NCBI RefSeq assembly: GCF_040412425.1
Contig: NC_089783.1
Span: forward strand, 37,764,125-37,828,124
Length of the DNA stretch: 64,000 nucleotides
Direction: 5' to 3'
Source of the DNA: Macrobrachium rosenbergii
Taxonomy: Eukaryota > Arthropoda > Malacostraca > Decapoda > Palaemonidae
The notes under the pieces are model-generated. The model saw nothing but the letters and a program-made list of their open reading frames with translations. It was not told where the DNA came from and ran no database searches. The position numbers were made by a program, and so were the translations under genes. Of this stretch, positions 1 to 11,779 are shown piece by piece (position 1 is the stretch's first letter; every line of letters starts with the position of its first letter).

Positions 1-317
1 ACCAATTGGTTCTTAGCCACGTAAAATAAGTCTAATCCTTCTGGCCAATCCTCTCTAGGAGAACTGTTAATCAGCTCAGTGGTCTGGTTAAACTAAGGTA
101 TACTTAACTTTTGACTCTGTCCATAAGGATTTCAGCTGAAGCGTTGAAGAAAGAGAGATAAGAAAGAAGGAGAAAACATGAGGTATTTTCTTCCCTATTG
201 ATAGGAAGATGGGAGGGGGCCATATCAGATCTCTCATTCTCTTCAACAACTTTACTACGCCTATATACCGCCCGCCTGAAGTCAGTGGGAAATGCCAGCA
301 CAATCCGGCTTAATCTA

Positions 318-352
318 GACCAAACAATGAGTTTTTTTTTGTATACCAGTAG

Positions 353-409
<57 letters not shown>

Positions 410-483
410 CTCTCTGTTAGCTAGAATTCCTGGAAATTTCGTGGCATCTCTGCAAATTGCCAATATCACATTGGGAGACCAAA

Positions 484-540
<57 letters not shown>

Positions 541-716
541 CTCTCTCCTGTTACTAGAATTCCTTGTGGTTTCGTGGCATGTCTGCAAATTTTCAATGTC
601 ACATTGTGAGACCAAAACATTCTCTCTCTCTCTCTCTCTCTCTCCTGTTTAGCTAGAATTCCTTGTGGTTTCGTGGCATGTCTGCAAATTTTCAATGTCA
701 CATTGTGAGACCAAAA

Positions 717-778
<62 letters not shown>

Positions 779-843
779 AGCTAGAATTCCTTGTGGTTTC
801 GTGGCATGTCTGCAAATTTTCAATGTCACATTGTGAGACCAGA

Positions 844-916
<73 letters not shown>

Positions 917-984
917 GTTAGCTAGAATTCCTGGTGGTTTCGTCGCACTTCTGCAAATTTTCAGTGTCACATTGTGAGACCAAA

Positions 985-1033
<49 letters not shown>

Positions 1034-1107
1034 CTGTTAGCTAGAATTCCTGGTGGTTTCGTGGCATCTCCACAAATCTTCAATGTCACATTGTAAGACC
1101 AAACATC
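318..1107. repeat. Composite (CT)n / unique-unit tandem array
   Basis: Six copies of a roughly 75-bp unique unit (beginning GTTAGCTAGAATTCC and ending TGTGAGACCAAACATT) alternate with pure (CT)n tracts of 30-75 bp. The AGCTAGAATTCC motif recurs near 418, 551, 650, 779, 919 and 1038, giving a period of about 100-140 bp set by CT-tract length. A degenerate half unit precedes the first tract at 318. Open frames here are Ser-Leu or Arg-Glu translations of the dinucleotide and are not genes. Confidence 0.9.
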
Positions 1108-1382
1108 CCAGGCTGACATCAATGCAATGACCGATGATGATAATAGCAGAGGACTGGACTGAGCTGGAGATTTCGTAAGCTGTTTTTCTCCTTGAGGATG
1201 TGGCTTTCACGGTGCTTGCCTTCGGGAAAACCAGGGAGAGAGATTAGGGATCGGCACAGAGACTCCTCTCACAGGGAGAAGTTCAAGGCAGTCTGATATC
1301 TTTTTTTTTCTTTCTTCCACTACAAAGGGTAATCAGAGACACGGAGGCTTTCGTGAGGAAGGTGTTCTGAAAACTAAAAGAA

Positions 1383-2048
<666 letters not shown>

Positions 2049-2200
2049 AGGCCTGCTGTTTGAAATTACCCCTTTCCTCCTAAAACCATTACCAAATAAA
2101 GATGTTTAATATATTATTGATTTATAATTGATTATTTTCATTCTTTAAATCCATTTAAACCACCCCCTTCTCCCTGAATTCAAGGTTTAAGAAAATATAA

Positions 2201-2627
2201 ACAAGTAAAAAATGCGCCGAAGTTTCTTCGGCACAATAGTTTTCTGAACAGCCGCTACAGCGTATAATCAAGGCCACCGAAAATAGATGTGTCTTTCAGT
2301 GGTCTGGGTATAATGGGATATGAGCCGCGGCCCATAAAACTTTAACCGAGGTGCGGTGGTGGCCTATCCTATATCGTTGCTGAAGCATGATCATGGCTAA
2401 CTTTAACCTTAAATAAATTAAAAAATTACTGAGGCTAGAGGGCTACAATTTGGTATGTTTGATGATTGGAGGGTAGATGATCAACATACTAATTTGCAGC
2501 CCTCTAGCCTTCGTAGTTTTTAAGATGTGAGGGCGGACAGAAAAAGTGCGGACGGCAAAATTGCGGACAGAATAAAGTGCGGACGGACAGACAAAGCCGG
2601 CACAATGGTTTTCTTTTACAGAAAACT
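2201..2627. mobile_element. Foldback MITE, family 1, copy 1
   Basis: This roughly 390-bp non-autonomous element has two other copies, at 46097-46492 and 58468-58811, in the same orientation. The core starts AGTTTTCTG at 2238 and ends CAGAAAACT at 2627, a short terminal inverted repeat. Inside are a small hairpin (ACCGAAAATAGATGTGTCTTTCAGTGG) degraded from a better palindrome in the other copies, and a longer inverted repeat whose arms read ACTGAGGCTAGAGGGCT and AGCCCTCTAGCCTTCGTAGT. It ends with GCGGACGGACAGACAAAGCC repeats. Homology with the 58-kb copy extends upstream to about 2201. No coding capacity is seen. Confidence 0.8.
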
Positions 2628-3078
2628 AAAACTGGGTTCTAGATGGCAAACTCACTGTGTCAACAGTTACGCATCCGCAGCCTCCTGTTACAATCCATTT
2701 GCTAGCTGAAAATTTGCATTTCTTCCTAACAAAAGCGAAGCAACTTATGAAAATTCTGTCTTCAGAATAAAAGGTTTAGTTCAATCAGAACCCATCACGG
2801 TAATGAGGGGGTTTTGTGACAGGCTTCGATCACGTTCTGGTAGTCTGTTACGATTTTTAAATCGTTATTTTTTTCTATTTTGTTTAACATAAAAAGGGGC
2901 TCCATACCAACAATTGAAAACAGGGTAAAGGATACAAGGAAAAAACTCACACAACACTACGGTACTTTTATTTGCAATATTGTATACAAGAAATGAACAA
3001 GGAAATGTTGTAGCCTCATACAAAAGTGATTCCATTTAAAAATCCTTCATTTTATTTGTTTTTGTTTTCTGCCCCAAC

Positions 3079-3158
<80 letters not shown>

Positions 3159-3203
3159 GTTCAACTTTACAGTGTGTATCCAAAACTACTACTTTTGTAT
3201 TCT

Positions 3204-3282
<79 letters not shown>

Positions 3283-3361
3283 TTTTAAGTGAAATACTTT
3301 TCCAGCTAAAGATAATATTAGGTAACATTTTCGTCAAGTATCAAGATCCTTAATAAAATGA

Positions 3362-3395
<34 letters not shown>
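3079..3395. repeat. Paired (CT)n tracts and a (GA)n tract
   Basis: (CT)n at 3079-3153 and 3206-3277 are separated by 52 bp of unique DNA. A (GA)n at 3366-3394 follows after about 90 bp. The two strand senses (CT then GA) could pair in a hairpin. No gene. Confidence 0.9.
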
Positions 3396-3397
<2 letters not shown>

Positions 3398-3552
3398 GCT
3401 GGTGGAAGTGGGACCGATTTCAAATCGCTATTTTGTTCTCAGAGATAATTTGTCTTCATTTGTTCATATTTATACGTGTATTGGCGCACTGACACAATTA
3501 TATGGGCTTCCCTAGAACTGATATTATTATTTTTTTTCTTATCTCAGTCATC

Positions 3553-3828
3553 CTATTCGACCAGGTGGCATTTATAGTGTGGGGTTTCGGGTTGCATCCT
3601 ACCTCCAAGAGAGTCCACTTTTCTCACTATGTGCGCTGTTCCTAGTAGCACACTCTTCTTCATGAGTCCTGGAGCTGCTTCGGCATCTAGTTTTTCCAGA
3701 TTCCTTTTCAGGGATCTTGGGGCGTCGTGCCTAGTGTTCCTATGATTATGAGTACAATTTCCACTGGCATATCCCATATCCTCCTTATTTCGATTTTCAG
3801 GTCTTGATACTTATAATTTTTTTCTCTT
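3553..3828 (-). pseudogene. LINE reverse-transcriptase C-terminal fragment (one frameshift)
   Basis: On the minus strand the frame reads KYQDLKIEIRRIW, then after one frameshift RSLKRNLEKLDAEAAPGL and KKSVLLGTAHIVRKV, and stops at 3553-3555. This order (an EIRRxW block, an IIGTLG block, then LLGTAHxxRKV) is the typical extreme C-terminus of arthropod non-LTR retrotransposon polyproteins, recognised from memory of the family. The clade was not resolved. The 5' side is lost and runs directly into an (ATT)n microsatellite. The frameshift falls around 3720. It is a dead, 5'-truncated copy. Confidence 0.65.
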
Positions 3829-3844
3829 ATTATTATTATTATTA

Positions 3845-3909
<65 letters not shown>

Positions 3910-3910
3910 T
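3826..3910. repeat. (ATT)n microsatellite
   Basis: Nearly pure trinucleotide repeat abutting the LINE fragment. Downstream sequence to about 4.08 kb shows no feature. Confidence 0.95.
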
Positions 3911-4145
3911 ATTGAAGCTTGTATTTTAAAATAGTTTTGCTTTGAAGTACAATCAGAGTTTTAAACAACCCTTCCCCCATCGCCCTGATTTTAAACTCTG
4001 AAATCCTTCTTCCAGGAGAAAAAATGTTGAACATTATTTTAATTTCTCCTTCGTTTTATCTTTTAAGAAACCAATATAATGACAAATCTATATTAAGCAT
4101 CAAATAGAAACTCCCGAGAGAAAAAAGGAAACCTGCTCTTTTGGA

Positions 4146-4216
4146 ATGCTGGAACTGGAAGAGCGATGGTATGGACTATGGAACTGGAACTTCCGAAGTT
4201 TCGAACAGTCTCACAG
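4146..4216 (+). CDS. Candidate first coding exon of a + strand gene
   Basis: An ATG at 4146 opens a frame beginning MLELEERWYGLWNWN that reaches a donor-like site CACAG|GTAACT at 4216/4217. A second, stronger donor CAAG|GTAAGA lies at 4291/4292, so this region could equally be an untranslated leader exon. Used to 4216, the exon is 71 nt and ends in phase 2. That phase is compatible with exon-like segments at 11708-11779 and 16289-16373. No homology was recognised. The change to a T-rich + strand from about here to 27 kb is why I place a gene start here. All of this is inference. Confidence 0.25.
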
Positions 4217-5309
4217 GTAACTTCGTAGTGACAACGTTTCACGGAAAGGTTTTGCGTAAAAAAGTTTTCCCCTGGAAGGACCCGGCTCAAGGTAAGATCA
4301 TATTGTGCATTTATCTGTCCAATTTAGCTTGATAAAACAAAAACTCAAAACTTAAAAGGAGAAATATTTTGTTTGCTCTCAATTCTGAAGCACAGTTATG
4401 TTGTTAGACACCGTTATCCCATTGTGTCCGTTTATTATAAAGTAGACTGAGTATAAGTTAGCCATTAGGGTGAATTTCTTTAATGTTGTTAAATAAGGGC
4501 AACTTTCCAAACGTTGGACGTTGTCTTGGTTTCTGAAATTTTGTGGCCCTTACTTTTTGAGTGTTGCTAGCTTAAACATCTCTGGTATATTTTGGTCACA
4601 TCAGCACCAGTCCTCTGCCATCCGCCCGTTTATTCATTGGTATCATAGCCTTCGTTGAGTTTTTCATTTGCAGTAAGTGTGGTTCCAAAATTGACCATTT
4701 CGACCGTGTTTTCAAATTTGGTTTATTAAAGTTGTTGTAACATTCGGGGGTAAAAGGCAATCTATCAGATCACTCTTGGAGGTTCAAGTTTGCTTCTTCT
4801 CTAAGGTTAATGTCAGTTCCTTCTAGTTTAATTAAATGGCTGAACATTAAACTACCGATATTGTTGGATTGCGCTTGCCTTGTTTTTGGATGGCAGTGCG
4901 GAGCTCATATATTTTACAAACACTGTTTAGTTAGTTACCTAAGCTTTAAGGTACCTTTTTTTATCCTGACGATAGTGGATGAATTGGTATGACCCTTTTT
5001 GTAGGCTTTGCGAAATTTGTCAGTCTTTCGTTATGTTTCGTCCAGGAAACTAGATTTTATGATTATTTCAATTGGATCATTCAGTCATTTTCTCAAGTAC
5101 TAATGGTTAGTGATATCATTGAAGAATCTCTGGTGATTCCCCGTGACCTAAAGAAAGTACTGTAGTTGTGAACTTGGGTTTTTGGCAAAGTTGGGCGTGC
5201 TAGCTTTCTTGTAGGATTAAGTTATTCAGTCCTCCTTACTGACCACTTTTAATTTGAGGTGTTTCCCCTTGACACCCATCTGGTAAGATTCCGGGAAGCA
5301 AATTCCTGA

Positions 5310-5575
5310 GATGCCCTGGGTTAGATTAGGTAGGTTAGGTTAGGTTAGGTTAGATTGGGTTAGGATAAGTTACATTAGGATTCCAAGTAGTGATTTGGTT
5401 GTGGTAAACATAATGAGATTATTTTCAAGAAAATTCTATGATTAGTTTTTAAGATATGGCGTCCCGCTTTTTTCAGGGAAAGTCCCGGTACTCGGTTGCA
5501 TCTTGGGAAAATTCTTCCAGGATATAAGTTTCCGGACCTGAGTCCTCAGGCGAGGCTACTTTTACTGAGGGTGAA
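5310..5575. repeat. Dispersed repeat with TTAGG-like head, copy 1
   Basis: A GATGCCCTGGGTTAG start and several GGTTAGGTTAGG units are followed by a block containing ACATAATGAGATTATTTTC and GGCGTCCCGCTTTTTTCAGG. The same order occurs at 9545-9750. Copy 1 carries an extra insertion (about 20 bp, AAATTCTATGATTAGTTTTT). The GATGCCCTGGGTTAG start also matches the minisatellite unit at 40.6-41.0 kb. Confidence 0.7.
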
Positions 5576-5727
5576 TCGATTTTTTTTTTTTTTTTTTTGT
5601 TTCCTATGAATTTGAAATTTTCTATTAATTTTGATGTACCTTGAATGGAGTGCGTATACAGAAAACCATGAAATAAGGCAAGATAATCTGTTAAGGAGTG
5701 AAAGAGCCGAAAGCACAATCTTTCGGT

Positions 5728-5955
5728 GCTACTATAGTAGGCGGTCTACCTAGGGAATCAAATGTTTCACCGTGTTTAGTACTAGCCCCTCGGGGATCAG
5801 ATGTGATCAAATGCACTTAGGGACATTTGATTCCCGAGGGACTAGTACTGAACACTGCGAAACAGTGTAGAAACACGCAGGCAGACCGCCTGCAATAGTA
5901 GAAACACGAAGGTAGACCGCCTACTGTAGTAGAAACACGCAGGTAGACTATACAT
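5728..5955. mobile_element. Foldback element with GTTTAGTACTAG core, copy A
   Basis: An imperfect palindrome is centred near 5815. CGTGTTTAGTACTAGCCCCT on the left pairs with GGGACTAGTACTGAACACTG on the right, with GATCAAATG/CATTTGATTC inside. The outer part has GTAGGCGGTCTACCT on the left and, on the right, about three tandem units of roughly 36 bp containing AGTAGAAACACGCAGGTAGA. Its core is shared with copies at 24.7, 37.5 and 38.7 kb. Confidence 0.75.
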
Positions 5956-8201
5956 ACCGTACTATAGCATCGGAGACTTCTTGCTAGTATATTTTAAGAA
6001 TGTTACAGAAAAATACTGCCATTATGTTCCAAATGAGATACATATATAGTTTGCTTTTAGTCTCGAAGATTTTCAGTGTTAACCTTCTGATTTTAACCGA
6101 AACCTGAGGTTCGTGTAAAATATTCAGTCTCGGAAAGCGATGCAGATTTTTATACTCGCTCGTGCTACGCCTTTGCACCAATTAATAAGTGTGGAAGTGT
6201 TCACTTAATGAAAATCAAAGCTCAAAAAAAAAAACACTACAAATCCTTGAAACACTCGCAAGCATAAATAGATAAGTGGATAGATAGCTAGCAAGAGGGA
6301 AATGGACAAAAAAAGCTACACCAGTAAATAACATCAAAGGAGGTATTGAGATATGGAATCGACCCACCAAAGGATTTTTCTCTGGGCCAGTTGCCTTGCC
6401 ATTTTTCAAGAATCTGAGACATAAAATAAGTAAAAGTAATCAGAAATACGAAAGCTACGGACTGAAGACCTTGTTAGCAAAATGCTGAGCTAGAACTGAT
6501 TCGGTAACAACCGTATTTACAACACACTCCCCTCTCCCAAACACCAATCTTCTCCCCCCCCAAACCACCATCTCCATTGAGTACACCCAGACTTCGACTA
6601 AACTCATTTGGATTTGAGTTATTTGAAGAAAGGTTACCTTGACAGAAAAAAGTTGTTTGAACTGACTTGATAAGTAGTATGCACATGCGAGATAACTCCA
6701 CCATAAACAAGTGCGCTTGAGATTTCGTGGTTTTATCCTGATTCGACCTGTGAAAGGGATAGGTGAACAGTCATATGCTTAACCTGATTTCGAATTCATC
6801 AGAAGAGGGCACACCGTGAGGTGGGGATCGAATCCCCGTGACTGGACGTGCCCACCACCTGCTTCATTTCACAGGATGTTTGATTTTAGGTTCAGTTCGT
6901 AAGGCATAAGGGTATGAAACTGATTTGTTTTTACCTTGATATACTTTGTGTGATCGAAAGATAGGTAGTTAATATCAACTCGTGGATCTAATAGTATGTT
7001 AAAATTTTACGAAACGGTGCAACCAGATTTAGTTGGTTGCCCAGGAATTATTTCACGAAAAATTAAAAAAGGTAAATAGACTCCTTTTATTGAAATTTTA
7101 TCGCTTTTTCTAAATTCCGAAGGACTGCACGATGGTCCAAAAAAGGGTTGTGCTTGGGCCTCCAAAATAAGAGTCAAATGATGCTGGCATTTTGCGCTTT
7201 CATTTCATGATCTCGAATATCGGGGTGGCATATCAAATTGCATCGGTTTTATATTATTTTGGTTTATTTTTTGGAAGCCCTTAAATCAGCCTTCTATCAG
7301 GTCCGCCCACCAATTTATCAGCTACAGTTTAGTTTTTTCGAACACTTCATTCATGACAATCTTTTGCGTGGGTACTTGTGGTTTATTCACATTCTCCGCC
7401 CTTTGGGCAATATATTGATCAGATAGGGTACCGTATATTCAGTGGGTCCTGTTCCCCATCTTCGTTGCTTCTTGGCTTCATTAACCGACATTTCCCCGTG
7501 CTCCAGTGTGTATTCATACCTTCTGTGACTAATAGGCTGCACTGCATATGTTGCCCGACGAAAAAAGTTCAATGCGTGAATTGAAAACGGGTTAAGTGGA
7601 CGCTGCAATAATCTGGTAAGAGCTTGCTAGATCTCGCCGGCGTGTCACGTTGTAAGGTCGATATGACTTGTGTTCAGCTAAGTGTCTGTAGATTTCATTC
7701 CAGAACAGGCTTACTGTTAACATTAATTTTAGAGGAATTGTTTTCAATTCCAAAATTTCAGCGTTTTTAGATCGTAACTGAAGTTAAACCAGAAAATTTT
7801 CGACGATTCCTTTCATATGAAGTACGCGCCGGAGAGAATCTCAAGTGACAAGACTGACTTATGACGGAAAGGAAAAACAACTGTAAATATGGAAGTTGGG
7901 TAATAGCAATCTTCAACTTGAAAAGCATATCTTGAAATATTAAATCAACGTATTTTTAGGGTAACTATAGTTTACTTAAAAGCACAGTCAATTTGCTTCG
8001 CCTGAGCAATATATCTAAATGATCGACGCTTGCTATGAATATTTACGTGTTTTAATTATTCTTCATATATTTAAAAGGAAAAACAAAATCCTAATAAATT
8101 TTATATTAATAGCTTTTCCATGAGAATGGCTGTAAGGAAAAAGTTAATGCATACTCGCCTACTACAATCGTTTTAGTTTTATTGATTTTAATGTTGCTAT
8201 A
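5956..8201. other. No recognisable gene
   Basis: Unique AT-rich sequence. A tRNA T-arm-like palindrome GGGGATCGAATCCCC at about 6825 has no supporting tRNA body. Nothing else is supportable. Confidence 0.5.
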
Positions 8202-8428
8202 ATCAAGGCGTAGAGAAAGAGGAGGTCTGCTCACTCCCTCCCCCCAAAATCCCCCATGCAGGCGGAGCTTTGTCTACCTCCTTATTGCGTCAGCAGGTGA
8301 ACTGCCGTAAAGAAAACGAAATAAGGGACCTTGAGCAGTTACCTTTAGGATACGTCATCGCCTACGTAGTTACCCTAGATGAGAGGCGACTCCACCCATT
8401 TGGGTAGACCCGTCTCTCTTGACCTTGG
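8202..8428. mobile_element. TIR MITE, family 2, solo copy
   Basis: One copy of the unit that is tandemly repeated at 59178-59800. It contains CCCCCATGCAGGCGGAGCTT, TTGCGTCAGCAGGTGAA and ATACGTCATCGCCTACGTAG. The ends are inverted: a left end close to ATCAAGGCGTAGAGAAAGAG pairs with a right end TCTCTCTTGACCTTGG. A 5-bp candidate target duplication CTATA lies at 8197-8201 and 8429-8433. Confidence 0.7.
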
Positions 8429-9544
8429 CTATAATTGTAACCTGGCGGCTTCGTACCAAGATTACTTAATATCCATGATGTATTCTGAAACGCCGTTGTG
8501 TACAGAAAATAAGAAACCAATCACCAGTGAGCATTGTACAATATTCAAGAAGGTTAATATCAGCACAGAGTAAATAGGAAGTCTTGTCTCAGGGGACAGA
8601 ATGACCGAATTTCATTGTTTTTACAAATTTCCAGTAGATGCCTAAAGATTTACTTTTACAATAATTAGTTATACCTATCTGCAGCAAGTTAGGCTGTCAC
8701 AAACAAGCAAAACACAAGTCCATTGTATGTCTTCCAAGTTATTTTGTAACTTGAATGCAGTTAAAGCAAGTTGTTTTACTTATGTTCGTGCTTTCTCAGT
8801 TATGTTCTTATTTTCTCAGTTATGGTCATGTTCAATCCACACACTTGTACCATTGTCAATGAGAATGTCTGAATTTCTCGTAAAAGTCTTGATATTTTCG
8901 GCCTTCCTATTATCAAGTGGGAACTTATTCTACCATCTTATAGCTGCAAATTTGAGGGCTATAAAACCACCATTCTAAACACATCTTTGCTCAGTAACCT
9001 CGACCATGTCACTCCAACCGCTACTGACAAGAATTACTGTGAATCCAGTAATGCAGTTATCATATTCTAGAGAATATAATTCGATTGAGTTTGTTCTTTG
9101 ATTTTTATTTCTATAGTTGTATTCATAAAGCGTTGGGTGAGAACGTTTAACTACTCTAGTTTGAGATGTCTAAGTCCATAGCTTTTTGAATGTTCTTATG
9201 TTCCACCTAACAACGATAATAAAATTAGTACAAGGTAAAATTGACTGAGATCTTCATGAGAAACCTCGATGATAATTACAAATGAATCTGTATATTTATC
9301 AACCTCAAAGTCCTCCCTGATGTCTGTCTTTTGCCTTTCTTTTGCCTGACCGCCCCAGTTCTTTGTGACATACTTTCCTATTCCCAGAGTGTCATGACAA
9401 TGAGGGTCAAGCAATTAACATGGAGTGCACCGCATTAATTTCAGAATGTGCACAAATTGTTACTGTAAATACGATGAAAGTCTTTACGGGTAGGGACGAA
9501 AATGCACGAGGTGTATGGTAGTATTGCAACAGCCCCGGTTTTTT

Positions 9545-9770
9545 TGCCATGCCCCCAAGGCTAGGTTAGGTTAGGATGGGGACTGGTTAGACTAGGGGTT
9601 CTGAAGTAGTTTGAGTGTGGGAAACATAATGAGATTATTTTCAAGATATGGCGTCCCGCTTTTTTCAGGGAAAGGTCCCGGTATTCGGTTACATCTAGGG
9701 AAAATGTTTCCGGGTCTTGCAGAGAGCCTGCGGCGGAGTAGGGCCTAATAAAAAAAAAAAATAAAAAAAA
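9545..9770. repeat. Dispersed repeat with TTAGG-like head, copy 2
   Basis: GGCTAGGTTAGGTTAGG is followed by GGGAAACATAATGAGATTAT, GGCGTCCCGCTTTTTTCAGG and a GGTCCCGGTATTCGG block homologous to 5400-5525. It ends in an A-rich run at 9749-9770. The A-run is suggestive of a retroposed origin, but copy 1 has a T-run instead, so this is open. Confidence 0.65.
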
Positions 9771-10207
9771 ACATTTAACATTTTACTAGGCCTTTCATTT
9801 CTGCCAATTTGAATATTATTCATTACTATAAATGCATAATTTGAGTTTCCTTTCCCCTTCTAAGAAATTCCGCGAATGATCTCTTCACAAACGTCGTTAC
9901 TTAGGCTTTATGCAAAATTGCTTTGATAACTTCCATTTTTTCTACCGACTGAGCCTTGCAAGATTGTAACTTTTTCTGTGTATTACCCCATAGCACTGCC
10001 TAAAAGCTTTTTTTTTTTTTAGCTTATTTCTAAGCAGCAAGGCAAGATGATAAAATAAGTAAAATATTGAGAAATGTCAGTAATATTCTTTATACATTTT
10101 CTCTAATTTACGTACCTGTTGTAAAATGCTTGGAAGCCGGTTGCTTTAGTAGTTTTCTGGTTCTTCAGAACATTCGAAGTATTAAGTTGTTCAGTTTTCT
10201 CTTCCAG

Positions 10208-10395
10208 GTGTGGACAGCTTCCTTTGCGTTCAAAATCCGGTGGCGAAAAGATGGCAGCAGATATATTCAAATGGAAAAAATTGCAGTGGAGGAAATCAAG
10301 TATGCGCTGGCACTTTGATGGGAGATGATGAGGAAACGATGCCGTATGGAAAACAGTATATCCGTGACGAATTATGGAGAACTTGCATGGCATAA
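10208..10395 (+). CDS. Exon-like segment with acceptor and stop
   Basis: A good acceptor, GTTCAGTTTTCTCTTCCAG, ends at 10207. The frame starting two bases in stays open for 62 codons to TAA at 10393-10395 (for example NGKNCSGGNQVCAGTLMGDD and YGKQYIRDELWRTCMA). A donor-like AAG|GTTAGA follows at 10396/10397. The other two frames stop at 10318 and 10328. It could be an alternative terminal exon or a leader exon. No family was recognised. Confidence 0.25.
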
Positions 10396-10926
10396 GGTTA
10401 GAAAATAAGATAAAATTCTCTAGAGTTTTTCTCAGAACGCTTGAATAATACTTAGGCTAAGAAGCAGATAACAAATTTGTGCAAATTAAACAAAGTGTGC
10501 AATGTAATGCATAAAGAACTCTTGTGTAAGAGTTTAAATTTATTCTAGCAAGAATGTTAAAACAAAATATTGCAGATAAACTTAAGAAATTAAACTGGGA
10601 GTAGATCAAGTTTCAGTGAAGATATAGACTGTAGCTAAATGTAGCACACATAAGAATATACAGTACTAGGAACCACATTTGTTATCAGAATCAACTTTAA
10701 TGTCACCCCTGTTCAGTTCTAATTTTAATAGTTTGTAGTGGTAAATGCCCTTACAGATTTCTCATTTCTTTCATTCTTGTTCACTGTAGACTACTTAATT
10801 TTTCTTGGGTCACAAACCCAGTTTACTGAATGGTACTGCAATCTTAAACTTGTTTAATCGCAGTGCTCTTGCTAGGGTTTCATAGCATTTGCTTCTGGAC
10901 TATAACTACTTCTTCTCTCGACCTTA

Positions 10927-11269
10927 TTAGTCCCACTGTATAGCAGGGTCGGCCTCTCGAGTCAGCTTTCTCCATCTATTTCTATTCCTTGCATCTCCCC
11001 CCCTACCCCAAGCCCCATTTCACCCATATCCCTCCTCACCACATCATCCATCTGATCCGCCGACTCCCCACGCTCCTCCTCCTCCCCATCACTGGCATGT
11101 TCTTAGCTCTCTTGATTGGGTCCACCTCCTCTCTTCTTGTCACATGGCCATAGTATCTCAGACGAGCTTCCATGGCCTTCTCCTTTACATTACATATACC
11201 ATACATTCTTCTTATATCTTGACTCTCCCTCCTTTCTCTGGATCCTGCTTCTGGACTGTTTCCCTCCAT
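10927..11269 (-). pseudogene. LINE reverse-transcriptase C-terminal fragment (one frameshift)
   Basis: The minus-strand frame reads RRMYGICNVKEKAMEARLRYYGHVTRREE, shown here in parts as EARLRYYGHVTRR and GSRRIRWMMW. It then continues in another frame as VVRRDMGEMGLG and RNRNRWRKLTREADP, and stops at 10927-10929. The LRYYGHVxRR, RRIRWMDDV and NRWRKLxREADP motifs are the standard end of arthropod RTE/BovB-like or related LINE polyproteins, recognised from family knowledge. The single frameshift is at about 11040. The 5' part is missing beyond 11270. A dead 5'-truncated insertion. Confidence 0.75.
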
Positions 11270-11707
11270 TTAAATACCTAGCTGGCAGATGTTAAATTGA
11301 TATATTTAAATTTTTACAACTGACTCAGCCCATGGGCCCTAGACTAACTTAGGGGTTGGGTGACTTAAGAAGACTATGTTTAATAGACATACTTTTCAAG
11401 GGTGCAGCTGGACGTTCTTGCCAGTTACAGCACAAAGTATCGTATGCAATTTAAAACAACTCACTAATTTAATGCCAAAGACAATTTCGTAATATTTGCA
11501 GATATTTATTTTAATTGACGCTAAATAATCTACGGTACCCTATATCAGTTAATTTCCATAAACTTTTGTCACGGGTTGGGGCTATTCATGTAAGCAGTAA
11601 CCTGTAATTAGTGCCACATTCTCAGAAAAAAAAAAACCTTCCCAAGGCTGTTTACAGTCAACAACAAGTGAATTTTGCGCCATTCTCATTTTTTTTTCTT
11701 TTGACAG

Positions 11708-11779
11708 ATTGGAGTTCACCTTGGCATGGTATTCATATGAAAGGGGAAGCCTTAAGAAGTCGGACATTGGAGCGCCATT
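11708..11779 (+). CDS. Exon-like segment, 72 bp
   Basis: A strong acceptor (a long T/C run then TTTTGACAG) ends at 11707, and a donor CATT|GTAAGA follows 11779. Two frames are open: LEFTLAWYSYERGSLKKSD and WSSPWHGIHMKGEALRSR. The first begins and ends in phase 2, which fits the candidates at 4146-4216 and 16289-16373. No homology was recognised. Confidence 0.3.

Larger units (their letters stand above)
4292..10207 (+). other. Probable intronic or unannotated DNA between candidate exons
   Basis: The + strand is T-rich with few microsatellites. Apart from the repeats listed separately (5310, 5728, 8202, 9545) I see no convincing coding region. Short frames at 4810, 7238, 7378, 8379 and 8727 have no supporting features. 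A poly(T) run lies at 5580-5599. Confidence 0.4.

Noticed and set aside
104..970. Arg-Glu and Ser-Leu ORFs in the first kilobase
   Set aside because: Translations of (GA)n/(CT)n.
6815..6845. tRNA-like T arm GGGGATCGAATCCCC
   Set aside because: No A box, anticodon arm or acceptor stem on either strand; a chance palindrome or very old relic.
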